A stretch of DNA of 64,000 nt, taken from positions 64,124,550-64,188,549 of the forward strand of contig OZ024830.1 in NCBI GenBank assembly GCA_964016985.1. The letters are read 5' to 3'. The notes under the pieces were generated by a model. It had not been told where the DNA came from. It made no database searches and saw only the letters and a list, made by a program, of their open reading frames with translations. The stretch comes from Anodontia alba (Eukaryota; Mollusca; Bivalvia; Lucinida; Lucinidae). A program made the position numbers and the translations under genes. Positions 22,522-34,452 of this stretch are shown here, piece after piece; within the stretch, counting starts at the first letter, position 1, and every line of letters begins with the position of its first letter.

Positions 22522-23625
22522 CATACATGAACATATTCATATAGAAATAAGAGAAATGTTTATCTGTATACTGGTCTTATCTTAAGTGGTGTGTCTATTG
22601 TGGTCTGCAAGGCTGAAAGAGTTAATTTATTTTCTGTTGCCTGCATTTTGTCTTCAATTTGGTGTTCCCATATATTTTCTATGCTATTGAAGTTGTCTTG
22701 CAAAGTTTTAGAGGAATCAGTTTCTGGTGCAATGATTTATATTATTGTTAGATCAAGTTCATATTAGTCCCAGAAAGGACATTTGTATACAAACAGTATT
22801 ATCAATAAACTGCCAGTCAGTACTATGAGATTATATAACTTTGTATTGTAACATTGTTTTCTGGTCTTCTTTATATACAATGTATAAGTAAAATGATAAC
22901 ACAAACTTTTTACATTAAAGTAGATGGTTTATTATATCATGGATTTATTCATGATGTAATAAATAAGTAAAAATTACCATACCATATTTGACCTAATGGC
23001 AGCAGTTTGTGTGTGTGTGTGTGTGTGTTTCAAAATTTCTGGATTAACTATTGGTAACATGACTGCTTTGAAGGGGCATGTTTCATATGACTGCTTGAAA
23101 GTGTCATGTTTAAAAGAAAGATCAGCAGACTTCTTCCGTGCAACATTTAATTATACATGTACTTATGCTATATTTTTACTTGTTTTTAATAAAAGATGTT
23201 GTGGACATCAGTACTCTTTAAAGCCACCTCATCAGGGTTGAGACAGTTCTAATGAGTACCCATAGCAGATGCTTCTATAAAATTATGGCAGATGCTTCTA
23301 TAGAAATTAAATAAAAATACAGGTTGTTAATCTGAAGACCCAGAAATTGCCTGACTGTGCAGTTATAGGGGTATATATGGTAATTAGGTAAAATATGGTA
23401 ATTACCCTAAATATTTGGATACCTTAAACTGACTTCTGCGGTAGATTCTGTCACCATCAAATGGGGAGAATTTTATCAGTGACTGATCAGCTGTTTACAG
23501 CCATCACTGCAGCAGTAGACTGTAGTTTATAGTCACATTTGTTTAATGTATATCAAATTAGAGGGCTTTTAATGCTTAGAATGCTCTGTAAAATTTTCAG
23601 AACATATATTGAAATATGTTTCATA
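22522..23625. other. Unassigned sequence with a short GT microsatellite
   Basis: No gene is recognised. A (GT)n tract of about nine repeats lies at 23009-23027 and gives part of a spurious 81-codon frame. The word TTCTAATGAGTACCCATAGC at 23248 belongs to a small foldback family seen also at 12379, 22292, 34049 and 43100. Confidence 0.4.
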
Positions 23626-23722
23626 TTTTTCCCAGAAATAGGATTTGACATTACATGTACATATAAACTGATTCCTTAGGACAGTTTGCATGTAATGTCA
23701 AATCCTATTTTCTGGGAAAAAT
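23626..23722. repeat. Foldback TTTTCCCAGAAATAGGATTT
   Basis: TTCCCAGAAATAGGATTTGA and CATTACATG on the left are repeated inverted as CATGTAATGTCAAATCCTA and TTTTCTGGGAAAAA on the right, around a loop of about 30 bases. Confidence 0.75.
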
Positions 23723-23766
23723 AAGAAAAACTTAGATGACAGTTTGCATGAACTATCAAATCCTAT

Positions 23767-24380
23767 AGACCTTTTTAAACACTATGTCACACATTAAACA
23801 TCATTCAGAACCTCTCGGTCTTTAATGCAGAGTATGTTCTAGTCTCCTTCCTATTGGATGGCAGAGTTGTTATTTACGTTTATCGGACAGTATAATTGCT
23901 GATGTTTTTCGTTTTGGTTTTTTTTTTTTTTTCAGAAAAATAAAGTTGTTTCATTTATCAAAAGTTTCTTTTCAGAAAAGATTCTCATCGAGTGATCATT
24001 TAAGTGTCATTAACACTAATATTAAAATATATTTTGACTATATACTAGCTAAAACTAGGCATGAAAAAAGGTCACCATAAAGCAATATTATGGTTACTTG
24101 CGTGGCTGCTGATATCAGAAAAATATCATTGAAACATTAGTATTTGTCTTGGGAAAAGCAGTCAGACTTGTTCTTAAAGCTGTATTTTAAAACACTAGAT
24201 AAAATTTACGATTAAATGTTAACCAGAAGGAATTTATTATCCAAGTAAAATTTGGCTTGAATCAATAGGTATCAATGGAACCGGAAATGTTTTTGCCATC
24301 CACAATGTTTGGTCACATGACATAACATGGTAATCACGTGGTCAGTAACCGGGATGAAAACAATAACATTTAAAAGGTCT
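23767..24380. mobile_element. Non-autonomous DNA transposon, 614 bp, AGACCTTTTTAAA ends
   Basis: The left end is AGACCTTTTTAAAC and the right end TTTAAAAGGTCT. It interrupts a TTTTCCCAGAAAATAG-type repeat: joining the flanks (AAATCCTAT and ATTTTCTGGG) and removing an AT duplication restores AAATCCTATTTTCTGGG. The interior has no coding capacity and no recognised superfamily. Confidence 0.75.
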
Positions 24381-24400
24381 ATTTTCTGGGAAAAATAAGA

Positions 24401-24984
24401 AAACTATAATCAATTTGTTGTCTACTGAATTTGCCCATATACTCAATTTGCCCCAAAGAATTGGTCATCCTGCAGGTCAGTTCCATTCAGAAAAAAATGA
24501 TAATACCATATTAGTTTTGTCAGTATGTACATCTGTCACTGGTATCTGCTCAGTCTTATTAGTGTATTTGCTGTCTCTTATAGAATCAGTGAGGATGTCA
24601 GCTGAGTAGAGTGGGTGATTTACAGGCAGTACCTGTTTAATTTGAACACCAAGTTACAATATTTATGTCACATGACCTGGGTCTGGGGTTATACTCAGTT
24701 TAAATTTCTGAGGATGTTCCAGTGGTATTCTATTCCATTAAAAATGGTTTGTATTTTAAAGATTAGAGGTTCTTGTAAAGTGTTTTCTTTCCAAGTCACA
24801 GAACAAATTTGGTGTGTAATCATTTTGGTCTTTCATTTTTATTGATAAAGCTTCTATTGTCAGCAACATGTTGAAAACAGTCACCATTTTAAAATAAGCT
24901 CTGCCCACAACCTTTTTCAGATGTTAGGTTTAAGTCCTTTTCCATTCTTTGATTTATCTTCAGCTTTAATTTGATGAAGGAATA
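24401..24984. other. Unassigned sequence
   Basis: No gene, terminal repeat or array was recognised; short frames here lack any familiar motif. Confidence 0.4.
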
Positions 24985-25061
24985 CGAGGGGGTGTTTGAA
25001 AACAGTTCCAAATGACACATTTTCTCCGAAATATTAATTAAAAGTTGATAATTTTTTTTGT

Positions 25062-25995
25062 CTAGTTTCCGATTTTTAAACAGTTTTTATACTCATCTTT
25101 AAGTACACCCATAAGAAACTGGTAAACTGCAGACCCTAATACACTTCTGGACCTAAATCTCCTACCAGATAGGGAAAAATCACAAGGGGTCAGGTCTGGG
25201 CTGTAGGGAAGGTGAGACAAGACATTGACATTTTCAGACTTCAAAAACTGTGCTACAGTGGAGGATTTGTGGGCTTGAGCATTGTCATGTAACAAATGGA
25301 CATGCTGGAGACCTGTTTTTGGATGTAATTTTCTCATTTTTGTTCACAATGTTTTCAGAACCACATTCTTACAGAAACTACCAGACACACCTCTACCTTT
25401 TTGGAACAGCAATTTGCATGAGTGGCCCAGAATTTCTGAAGAAAATGGCGTATAATAGTGTCTCTGCTGTCTTGTTCGTTTAGCAATACTTGGCCTGTTA
25501 GCATGTTTCAGAGCCCATATCCTGTTATCAGCTTTCCACTTGGGCTCATAAAAATGAACCCATTTCTCATCACCAGTTATGAAACTATCAAACACCTTTT
25601 TCTGTTATTTTGGCTACTTCTTCAGCAGTTGCTTTGCCATTTGCATCCTCGTACGTTTCTGCTTATTGGTGAGCAAATGGGGATCCATTGAGCACTGATC
25701 TTTGTAGCCTTAAGAATTTTCTTCAGAATGAAGTAGACAGATGCTAAACCCAAGTTTGTCATTTGTGCCAGCTGTCTGACAGTGAAATGCTCATCTTTCT
25801 CAATAATTGTCTTGATCTTGTTAATGTTAGTTTGGAAACTGCAGACCTGGGTCTTCCTGAATAAGTGGCATCCTTGATGGATTCCTGACCGGAACTGAAT
25901 TTGGCAAACCACCTATAAACTGTGGAAAGTAACATTTGTTTATCCTCATAAACAACACATATCTCATCATGTATGCTTTTGACACTCAATCCCAA
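25062..25995 (-). pseudogene. Degenerate mariner transposase (outer element)
   Basis: Pieces of a mariner transposase lie in several minus-strand frames. 25759-25995 holds an N-terminal HTH segment with VYRWFAKFSSGQESIKD and SGRPRSA. 25344-25595 holds the first catalytic block GDEKWVHFYEPKWKA. 25062-25337 holds LLHDNAQAHKSS and YSPDLTPCDFSL, again with 34 residues between the aspartates. Frameshifts separate the blocks, and a piece after CDFSL is missing. All three catalytic aspartates are still recognisable but cannot be in one protein. Confidence 0.85.
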
Positions 25996-26119
25996 CTAAC
26001 AGTAGGCTTTTTATATAACCCCTGATTTCAGTAACAGTTTCTGTTCGTTTTCTAACCATTTTCAACTCGGTGTCTGTGACTACACCTGAAAGCAAGAATT
26101 GGTTTGTGGATTCTAAGTA

Positions 26120-27409
26120 CGAGGGATGTTCGAAATGAATTGCTTATCTCTATCTGGAGACTTCAAATTTCAAGTTAGCCCAAAAGTACTCATTTCATGC
26201 CCTCGAAGTACTCCCCGTGGCTAGAAATGCAAAGTTTCAGCCGATGTATCCACTTCTTGAAGGCGTCACGGTACGCTGATTTGGGCACAGTGATAAGGTA
26301 CTGATGAATGGCAGATCCAAGTGCCTGTCGGGACTGGTATTTCCGCCCAGCAAGGAATGCTTTCAGTTCGCAAATGGGGCAAGGTTTGGGGAATATGGGG
26401 GGGGGGATGAGGCTTTGTTACTTTTTCTTTCTTCAAAAACGCCGTAATTATTGCGGAGGTATGAGCTGGGGGGCGTCGTTTCTGATAATACTTTTTCAGT
26501 TTCTTCAGTACACGTACTACGTCTTTGTAGTACTTTCCGGTGATGCTTTTGCCCTTTTTCACTGACACTTTTATTGCGACTCCTTCACCAGAGAAGAAGA
26601 TTGCCTACAAAACCTCCTTCGTACTCAAAGAACATTTGGCAATTATTGGGCGTTTGGTGTGTTTAGTGGCCCAGATCTTATTGCTAACCTTTCTGACGGG
26701 CTCAAAATAATGGACCCAGGTTTCATCACCTGTGACGACATTGGCAAACTGCTTTTTGTCATATTTTGGAAACATTTGAAGCAGTTTTTTGGCCACTTTA
26801 ACCCGTTGCCTCTTTTGCTCATCAGTCAACAGATGTGGCACCCATCTAGCAGAAATCTTTCTGACTTTCAAATGCTTCTTCAAAATAAGGTGAACCGTTG
26901 ATAGTGATATGCCTACCTTTGGTGCAATATCACGAACTGTAAATCTGGCATCTCCTTCAATGATTTCCTTTATTTTGGAAACGATTTCTTTACGAGATGC
27001 AGATTTTGGCCTACCTGATTTCGGTGCATTTTTGATGGACTCTACACCAGACTCAAATTTCTTTTTCCACCGTCGAACTGTGTCATAAGACACACAAGAA
27101 GGTCCAAAAGCAGTAGAAATTTCAGTCATCAGCTTCTTCAAAGAACAACCAAGTTTTGAGCGAGCTTTGATGTAAGCCCGTATTTCATCTTTTTTGTCGA
27201 CGCTTCTACCAACCATTTTTACTGCAGTGGTCAATGACTGCGTGTATTCAAATGGCAAATTTTATTTCTTACACTTAGTCTAACATGTACATTTATACAC
27301 CATTGTGTAGATATTGAATAACCCTATACAGGTATGTATTGGTTTTTATCGTGCCCCACTTGGATATCGAGCTAGAGGACAATAAGCAATTCATTTCGAA
27401 CATCCCTCG
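26120..27409 (-). mobile_element. Younger mariner (same family as 13263-14598), nested
   Basis: The TIRs are GAGGGATGTTCGAAATGAAT at the left and the inverse ATTCATTTCGAACATCCCTC at the right, with TA at 26118-26119 and 27410-27411. The sequence closely resembles the intact mariner at 13263 on the opposite strand. Confidence 0.92.
26203..27258 (-). pseudogene. Mariner transposase with internal deletion and frameshifts
   Basis: The N-terminal 217 residues (26605-27258) are almost identical to the intact copy, including GRPK and the first catalytic block GDETWVHYFEP. A frame change follows after LSTKEVL. In 26266-26568 the protein resumes at KKGKSITGKYYKDVV, but the segment with the second catalytic aspartate (LLHDS) is missing: QKRRP joins directly to PAHTSA. 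The deletion, a little over 40 bases, lies between two GCCC words, suggesting a microhomology event. Another frameshift follows before the YSPDLAP region. The protein cannot be catalytic. Confidence 0.9.
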
Positions 27410-30400
27410 TATAACCAATATACAGTAATTTCGTATTTGTTTTGTACAGGTAAATCCCATGATTGTCCAGTATACATTGCATTTGACAAAAGTTTTTGAA
27501 CATCCCTCGTAGTTTGATCTGGCCAATGAATCTACACAGTCCTCATGCTTGTAAGGCCTGGTCCTGATTTTTTATTTTTATACGCCCGTTTGAAAAATGG
27601 GACATATTATGTTAGGGGGTATGGCGTCTGTCCGTCCGTAAACTTTTTCGTTTCCAGCTAGTTCCTCCTACAGTTTACATCCAATCAAGCTGAAACTTGG
27701 TATATAGTTAGACCATGATGTGGAGCAGCACATATTGTTTCGGGGTTACAGTCCACCAAATGTTTACAGAGTTATGCCCCTTTGAAAATTTCTGTAAACT
27801 TTTCATTTCCGGTTAACTCCTCCTACAGTTTACATCCAATCAAGCTGAAACCTCATTTATAGTTAGACCATGATGTGGAGCAGCACATATTGTTTCGAGG
27901 TTACAGTCCACCAAATATTAGCAGAGTTATGTCCCTTTGAAAATTTCTGTAAACATTTCGTTTCCGGCTAACTCCTCCTACAGTTTACATCCGAACAAGC
28001 TGAAACTTGATTTGTAGTTAGACCATGATATGAAGCAGCGCATATTATTTCAAGGTTACAGTCCAACAAATATTAGCAGAGTTATACCCCTTTGAAAATT
28101 TCTATTAATTTTTCGTTTCTGGCTAAATCCTCCTACAGATTACATTGGATGAAGCTGAAACTTCATAAATAGTTACAGGATGATGTGGAGCAGCACATAT
28201 TTTTTTCAAGGTTACAGTGCACCAAATATTGGCAAATTTGTAGTTAGACCATGATGTGGAGCAGTGTATAGTTTTTCAAGGTTACAGTCCACCAAATATT
28301 AGCAGAGTTAAACGCCTTTGAAAATTTCTATTAATTTTTTGTTTCCGGCTAAATCCTCCTGCAGTTTACATCCGATCAGGCTGAAACTTCATAAATAGTT
28401 ACACCATGATGTGGAGCAATGTGTATTATATCGAGGTTACAGTGCACCAAATATTGGCAGGGTTATGCATCTTTGAAAGTTTTTGTAAACTTTTCGCTGA
28501 CTGACTGACTGATCAGCTACTAGGCAACTGAGTCACATAGAGGTTTTGCCAAAAAAAAACTTTTTGCAGCATATTGTTTAGAGGTGATAGTGTGCAAATT
28601 TTATTTTATAATAGGTATATTTTTTGCAAATAACTAAAGTTATGGCCATATGGGCAAGTTATTTTTTTTTTTTTAACATCTTCTTTTATTAGATTTGCAA
28701 GGAAATGTTGCCATTATTAAACCTTTATAAATACATTTGTTAAATGATACAGAATTAAGAAGCTTAATTAATATCAAAACTTATAAACAAAATTCTTTTT
28801 GGATTTTTTTTTATGCCCCAGCCATTTTCAATGGGGGGCATATAGTATCACCGCAGTCTGTATGTATGTCCGTCCCGTCCGTCCTGTCCGTCAGGTATGT
28901 AACACTTTTGGTTTCCGTGCCATATCTTTTGAAAGGATTGGTGTATTGGATTGAAATTTTATACACAGGTATATAATCATAAAATGTAGGCCAAGTTCGA
29001 TTTAGGGTAAAATCCACCAATTATTTTGGGAGTTATGGCCTTTTTCAACTTTGAAAAATTTTCAAATTTCAAAAATGGTTTCCGTGTGATATCTTTTGAA
29101 AGGATTGGTGTATTGGATTGAAATTTTGTACACAGGTATATAATCATAAAACATAGGTCAAGTTCGATTTAGAGTAAAACCTGTCTATTATTTTGGGAGT
29201 TAGGCCCTTTTTTCAACTTTGAAAAATGGTTTCCGTTCCATAACTTTTGAAAAGATTAGTGTATTGGATTCATATTTTATACACAAGTATATAATTATAA
29301 AATATAGGTCAAGTTCGATTTAAGGTAAAATCCATCAATTATTTTTGGAGTTACGGCCCTTTATCAATGTTGAAAAATAGTTAAAAAATGGTTTCTGTTC
29401 GATATCTTTTGAAAAGATTAGTGTATTGGATTCAAGTTTTATACGCAGGTATATAATCATAAAATGTAGGTCAAGTACGATTTAGGGTAAAATCCACTGA
29501 TTATTTTTGGAGTTATGGCCCTTTTTCACCTTGGAAAAATGGTTTCAGTTCCATAACATTTGAAAAGTTTAGCGAATTGGATTCATATTTTATACACAAG
29601 GGTATAATGATAAAATATAGGTCAAGTTTGATTTAGGATAACATCCACCAATTATATTTGGAATTATAGCCCTTTTTCAATGTTGTAAAATAGTTGAAAA
29701 ATGGTTTTCGTTTGATATCGTTTGAAAAGATTAGTGTATTGGATTCAAATTTTATACACAGGTATATAATCATAAAATGTATGTCAAGTTGGATTTAGGG
29801 TAAAATCCATTGAATATTTTTGGAGTTGTGGCTCTTTTTCAACTTTGAAAAATGGTTTCTGTTCCATAACATTTGAAAAGATTAGTGAATTGGATTCATA
29901 TTTTATACACAAGCATATAATTACAAAATATAGGTCAAGTTTGAATTAGGGTAAAATCCACCAATTATTTTGGAGTTACGGCCCTTTATCAATATTGAAA
30001 AATAGTTGAAAAATGGTTTCTGTTCGATATCTTTTGAAAAGATTAGTGTATTGGATTCAAATTTAATACACAGGTATATAATCATAAAATGTATATCAAG
30101 TTGGATTTAGGGTAAAATCCACCAATTATTTTTGGAGTTATGGCCCTTTTTTAGCTTTGAAAAATGGTTTCCGTTCCATAACGTTTGAAAAGATTAGTGA
30201 ATTGGATTCATATTTTATACACAAGCATATAATTATAAAATATAGGTCAGTTTTGATTTAGGGTAAAATCCACCAATTATTTTTGGAGTTACAGCCTTTT
30301 TTCAACGTTGAAAAATAGTTTCAGTTTGATATCTTTTGAAAACATTAGTGTATTGAATTCAAATTTAACACACAGGTATATAATCATAAAATAGAGGTCA

Positions 30401-30487
30401 AGTTCCATGTAGGGTAAAATCAACCCATTATTATGGGAGTTATGGCCCTTTTTCACCTTCAAAAGATGTTTTCCTTCTGATATTTTT

Positions 30488-33418
30488 AGCTCACCTGAGC
30501 TCTGCTCAGGATGAGCTATTGTGATCACTTTTCGTCCGTCGTCCGTCCGTCCGTCCGTCCGTGCGTCCGTCCGTCCGTCCGTCCGTTAACATTTTCAAAC
30601 GACTTCTCCTCTGAAGCCGCTGAGCCAATTTTGCTCAAATTTCATATGGAGCCTCCTTAGGGTGGGGGAACGAAAGATTGCTAAAATGGTCGCGGTCCGT
30701 CGATTAAGATGGCCGCCATGCCACTATATGGTAAAAACCTTTAAAAATCTTCTTCTCCATAACCGAGGATGCCTTGGGGCTGAATCTTTGCATGAATCAT
30801 CGGGGACGGGAGGTCAACCAAAGTTGCTAAAAGAATTGTCGTATGTTGACGTTTGACCTTTTTACGGCAAGGTCAAGTTTGCTTCCCTATGCATTTATAT
30901 GAGCTCTATACATTTGAATGGGAAAATTGTTAAGAGTTTCAAACGACTTCTCCTCAGAAGCCTCTGAGCTAATTTTGTTCAAATTTCATATGGAGCCACC
31001 TTAGGGTGGGGAAACAAAAGATTGCTAAAATTGTCGCGGTCCATTGACCAAGATGGCCGCCATGCCCATATATGGTAAAAACCTTTAAAAATCTTCTTCT
31101 CCATAACCGAGGATGCCTTGGGGCTGAATCTTTGCACGAATCATCGGGGACAAGAGGTCAACCAAAGTTGCTAAAAGAATTGTCGTACGTTGACGTTTGA
31201 CCTTTTTACGGCAAGGTCAAGTTCGTTTCTCTATGCATTTGTATGAGCTCTATACATTTGAATGGGAAAATTGTTAAGAGTTTCAAACGACTTCTCCTCT
31301 GAAGCCTCTGAGCTAATTTTGTTCAAATTTCATATGGAGCCACCTTAGGGTGGGGGAACGAAAGATTGCTAAAATTGTCATGGTCCGTTGACCAAGATGG
31401 CCGCCATGTCCACATATGGTAAAAACCTTTAAAAATCTTCTTCTCCATAACCAAGGGTGCCTTGGGGCTGAATCTTTGCATGAATCATCGGGGACGAGAG
31501 GTCAACCAAAGGTGCTAAATGAATTGTCGTACGTTGACGTTTGACCTTTTTACGGCAAGGTCAAGTTCGCTTCCCTATGCATTTGTATGAGCTCTATACA
31601 TTTGAATGGGAAAATTGTTAAGAGTTTCAAACGACTTATCCTCTGAAGCCTCTGAGCTAATTTTGTTCAAATTTCATATGGAGCCACCTTAGTGTGGGGA
31701 AACAAAAGATTGCTAAAATTGTCGCGGTCCGTTGACCAAGATGGCCGCCATGCCCATATATGGTAAAAACCTTTAAAAATCTTCTTCTCCAGAACCGAGA
31801 ATGCCTTGGGGCTGAATCTTTGCACAAATCATCGGGAAGGAGAGGTCTACCAAAGTTGCCAAAAGAATTGTCGTACGTTGACATTTGACCTTTTTACGGC
31901 AGGATCAAGTTTGCTTCCCTATGCATTTGTATGAGCCCCATACATTTGAATAGGAAAATTGTTGAGAATTTTAAATTTCTTCTTCTCTGAAGCCACTGAG
32001 CCAAATTTGCTCACATTTCATATTGTGCCTTCTTAAGTCAGGGGAACGAAAGATTGCTAAAATGGTCGCGGTAGGTCGACCAAGATGGCCACCATGCCCA
32101 TATATGGTAAGACCCTTTAAAAATCTTCTTCTTCAGAACTGAGGATGCCTTGGGGCTAAATCTGTGCACAAATCATCAGGGACAGGAGATCTACCAAAAT
32201 TGCTGAAAAGATTATCGTACGTTGACATTTGACCTTTTTACGGCAAGGTCAAGTTTGCTTCCCCATGCATTTGTATGAGCCCCATAACATTTATATGGGA
32301 AAATTGTTGAGAATTTGACGACTTCTCTGAAGCCACTGAGCCAAATTTGCTCAGATTTTTAGCTCACCTGATCATGAAGTGCGCATGGTGAGCTATTGTG
32401 GTCAGTCAATGTCCGTCGTCCATCATGGGTCATGCGGCGTGAACAATTGCTTTAAAGGCCTACTCTTCCTACACCCCAGGGCCAATTGACTCGATACTTG
32501 GTAGGAAGCATCAGGGTGAAATGTAGATAAAAAAAATAGCTAAAATCGTTCCGATCGGAAATCCAAGATGGCCGCCATGGCCGCCATCTTGAAAATCTTT
32601 TTCGCTTCTTCTCCTGAACCGAAAGGCCAATTGACTCCAAACTTGCTAGGAAGCATCAGGGTGACTTGTAGATCAAATATAGCTAAAATCGTGTCGGTCC
32701 AAATTCCAAGATGGCCACCATGGCAGCCATCTTGAAAATCTATTTTTCGCTTCTACTCCGAAACCCAAAAGCCAGTTGACTCCAAACTGGTTAGGAAGCA
32801 TTGGGGTGACTTATAAATCAAAAATAGCTAAAATTGTGCTGATTAGAAATCCAAGATGACCACCATGGCAGCCATCTTGAAAAGCTATTTTTCGCTTCTT
32901 CTCCTGAACCGAAAGGCCAATTGACTCCAAACTTGCTAGGAAGCATCGGGATGACTTGTACATAAAAAATAGCTCAAATCGTGCCAATTAGAAATCCAAG
33001 ATGGCCTCCATGACAGCCATCTTGAAAGTCTATTTTTCGCTTCTTCTCTTAAAACTAAGAGTCAATTGACTTGAAACTTAGTAGGAAGCATCAGGGTGAC
33101 TTGTAGATCAGAAAATAGCTATAATCATTCCGATCGGAAATCCAAGATGGCAGCCATCTTGAAAATCTATTTTTTGCTTCTTCTACTGCACCCAAATGCC
33201 AGTTGACTCAAAAGTTGGTAGGAGGCATTGGGGGTGACTTATTTTACTTGTAACGTTTAGAAAATTTCAGCATTTTAACCTTGTAAGCAAGATATTTCAA
33301 AAACTGTTTAAGCCATTGCCTTGTCATAAGAGTATTGGAAAAATGTTGCATGCCATCTGCATATCTGCAGTGGCGGTTTCACTCAGGTGAGCGAGTTGTG
33401 GCCCGTGGGCCTCTTGTT
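30488..33418 (+). mobile_element. Family A element (A4), nested in C2
   Basis: It starts with the hairpin AGCTCACCTGAGCT..GCTCAGGATGAGCT, then a pure (GTCC)n-like run at about 30534-30590. There are about five units of roughly 330 bp: CGACTTCTCCTCTGAAGCC, CATATGGAGCCACCTTAGGG, AAGATGGCCGCCATGCCC, CTTCTTCTCCATAACCGAGG and GTCGTACGTTGACGTTTGACC. At 32361 a second A-type start (A5) appears within a unit. The only 3' end is at 33381-33418. Confidence 0.75.
32361..33418 (+). mobile_element. Family A element (A5), inside A4
   Basis: It starts AGCTCACCTGATCATG..GCGCATGGTGAGCT. The units of about 140 bp carry CTCGATACTTGGTAGGAAGC, AATCCAAGATGGCCGCCATG and GCCATCTTGAAAATC. The 3' end has CTCAGGTGAGCGAG, GGCCCGTGGGCC and CTCTTGTTTT. 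It probably inserted in A4 (after TTGCTCAGATTTTT) with loss of the A4 end, or the two recombined. Confidence 0.7.
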
Positions 33419-33745
33419 TTAAAAAAGATTGATTTGTCCCTTTTTTCAACTTCATTTTTTGCAAAATACCTGCATGTGGTTGAGGATGGCCCTCGGCGGG
33501 GGCATCTGTGTCATACTGACACATTTCTAGTTCTTTTTTTAATACGCTTCTGAGTTGGCTCCCTTGAAGAACAAAAAATCAGTATAAAACAAGTTAAAGG
33601 TTTACAAAAAAATTTCATGCAGCTTTTTTTTTTTTTTTTTTGGTTGTTTGTTTTGTTATTGTTTGGTCCGATATTGAAGTATAGTGTGTCCTCCTTCCGA
33701 AAGCACTTCTCCCTAGATGCAGCAAACTTATCCCCATTTTCCCAG

Positions 33746-34186
33746 GAGGGAGAAGTGTTACTACTCCCTTAATTTCTGGTTTCTTAATGTGAGAAAGCCA
33801 GTTTCAGACACTGAAATCAGGAATTTCAGGCCTTAAAAATCTTGACTCAGTATTAAGCTTGTCTTCACTGTTTGTGAGTGTCCCAATATTTAGGGTAAGT
33901 AAGGTAAATGGTGCTAAAAACTGTATTTTTATTATATAGTCTCATTTTGTAACATAAACATGTCACTATGCATAGCTCTAGTTAAGGTGCTTTTTTCAAT
34001 TAAAAAGTATTGATATTTTTCTTATTACCCCACAAAAACTGAGGCGCTTCTAATGAGTACCCACAACATATGTTTTTGTGGCGAAATAAGAAAACTATTA
34101 ACCTGATAACCCACTCTTATCTAGGCCTATGTGTAACAGTTACAGTGTGCCTTTGTATTGTTACAGTATGAATGAGTCACAACATC
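33746..34186. other. Unassigned sequence with a TACTCATTAGAAGC-type foldback remnant
   Basis: Near 33990-34095, AAAAGTATTGATATTTTTCT and CTTCTAATGAGTACCCACAA with ATGTTTTTGTGGCGAAATAA form parts of a small foldback family. The rest is unassigned. Confidence 0.4.
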
Positions 34187-34394
34187 AGAAAACATACCTT
34201 AGGACATGTGCACCTAGCGATGATTCAGATCAGCCTCTGCATTTGTGCAGTCTGATCAGAATCTTCACTGGGCATATATTGATTGCCAAGATGCAGAGTT
34301 TCTTCATGTGGACAATGAAGACTGATGACACTGTGCAGCCATGTTGGCTGATTTGAGTCTTTGTTGTGCACACATATCAGAAGGTATGTTTTCT
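34187..34394. mobile_element. Foldback MITE with AGAAAACATACCTT ends, 208 bp
   Basis: TIRs are AGAAAACATACCTT at the left and AAGGTATGTTTTCT at the right, with GACATGTGCAC / GTGCACACAT just inside. The interior contains CAGATCAGCC and CTGATCAGA words common to other MITEs here. A 75-codon frame through it is a repeat translation; a related fragment lies at about 62366-62448. Confidence 0.75.
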
Positions 34395-34452
34395 CATGTT
34401 ATTACTCAAATGATGAGTTTGGGATTCTCACTTAGTTTTGTAGTAGTATTTT

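Larger units (their letters stand above)
24985..27509 (-). mobile_element. Older mariner, split by a younger mariner insertion
   Basis: The ends CGAGGGGGTGTTTGAAAAC (left) and GTTTTTGAACATCCCTCG (right) form an inverted pair, and TA flanks both (24983-24984, 27510-27511). Subtracting the inner mariner (26120-27409 plus one TA) leaves about 1233 bp, a normal mariner size. This shows that the outer TIRs, now 2.5 kb apart, belong to one element. Confidence 0.85.
28813..33532 (+). mobile_element. Family C element (C2), nested in B2 and itself interrupted by A4/A5
   Basis: It starts ATGCCCCAGCCATTTTCAAT..GGGGGGCAT, then GTCCGTCCCGTCC. About ten units run to 30487. The break falls after TTCTGATATTTTT, and the element resumes at about 33419 with TAAAAAAGATTGATTTGTCC, the continuation found uninterrupted in C1 near 22012. 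The end is GGGGGCATCTGTGTCATACT and CTAGTT. Confidence 0.85.
27579..33745 (+). mobile_element. Family B element (B2) carrying nested insertions
   Basis: It starts TATACGCCCGTTTGAAAAA..GGGACATATTATG, followed by GTCCGTCCGTAAACTTTTTCG. It has about six units with CTCCTCCTACAGTTTACATC and AAGCTGAAACTT. At 28812 it is interrupted by element C2 inside the T run after TTCTTTTTGGA. It resumes at 33533 with TTTTAATACGCTTCTGAGTT, matching 6537 onward in B1, and continues to AGCAAACTTATCCCC. The final 3' end seen in B1 is lost. Confidence 0.8.
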
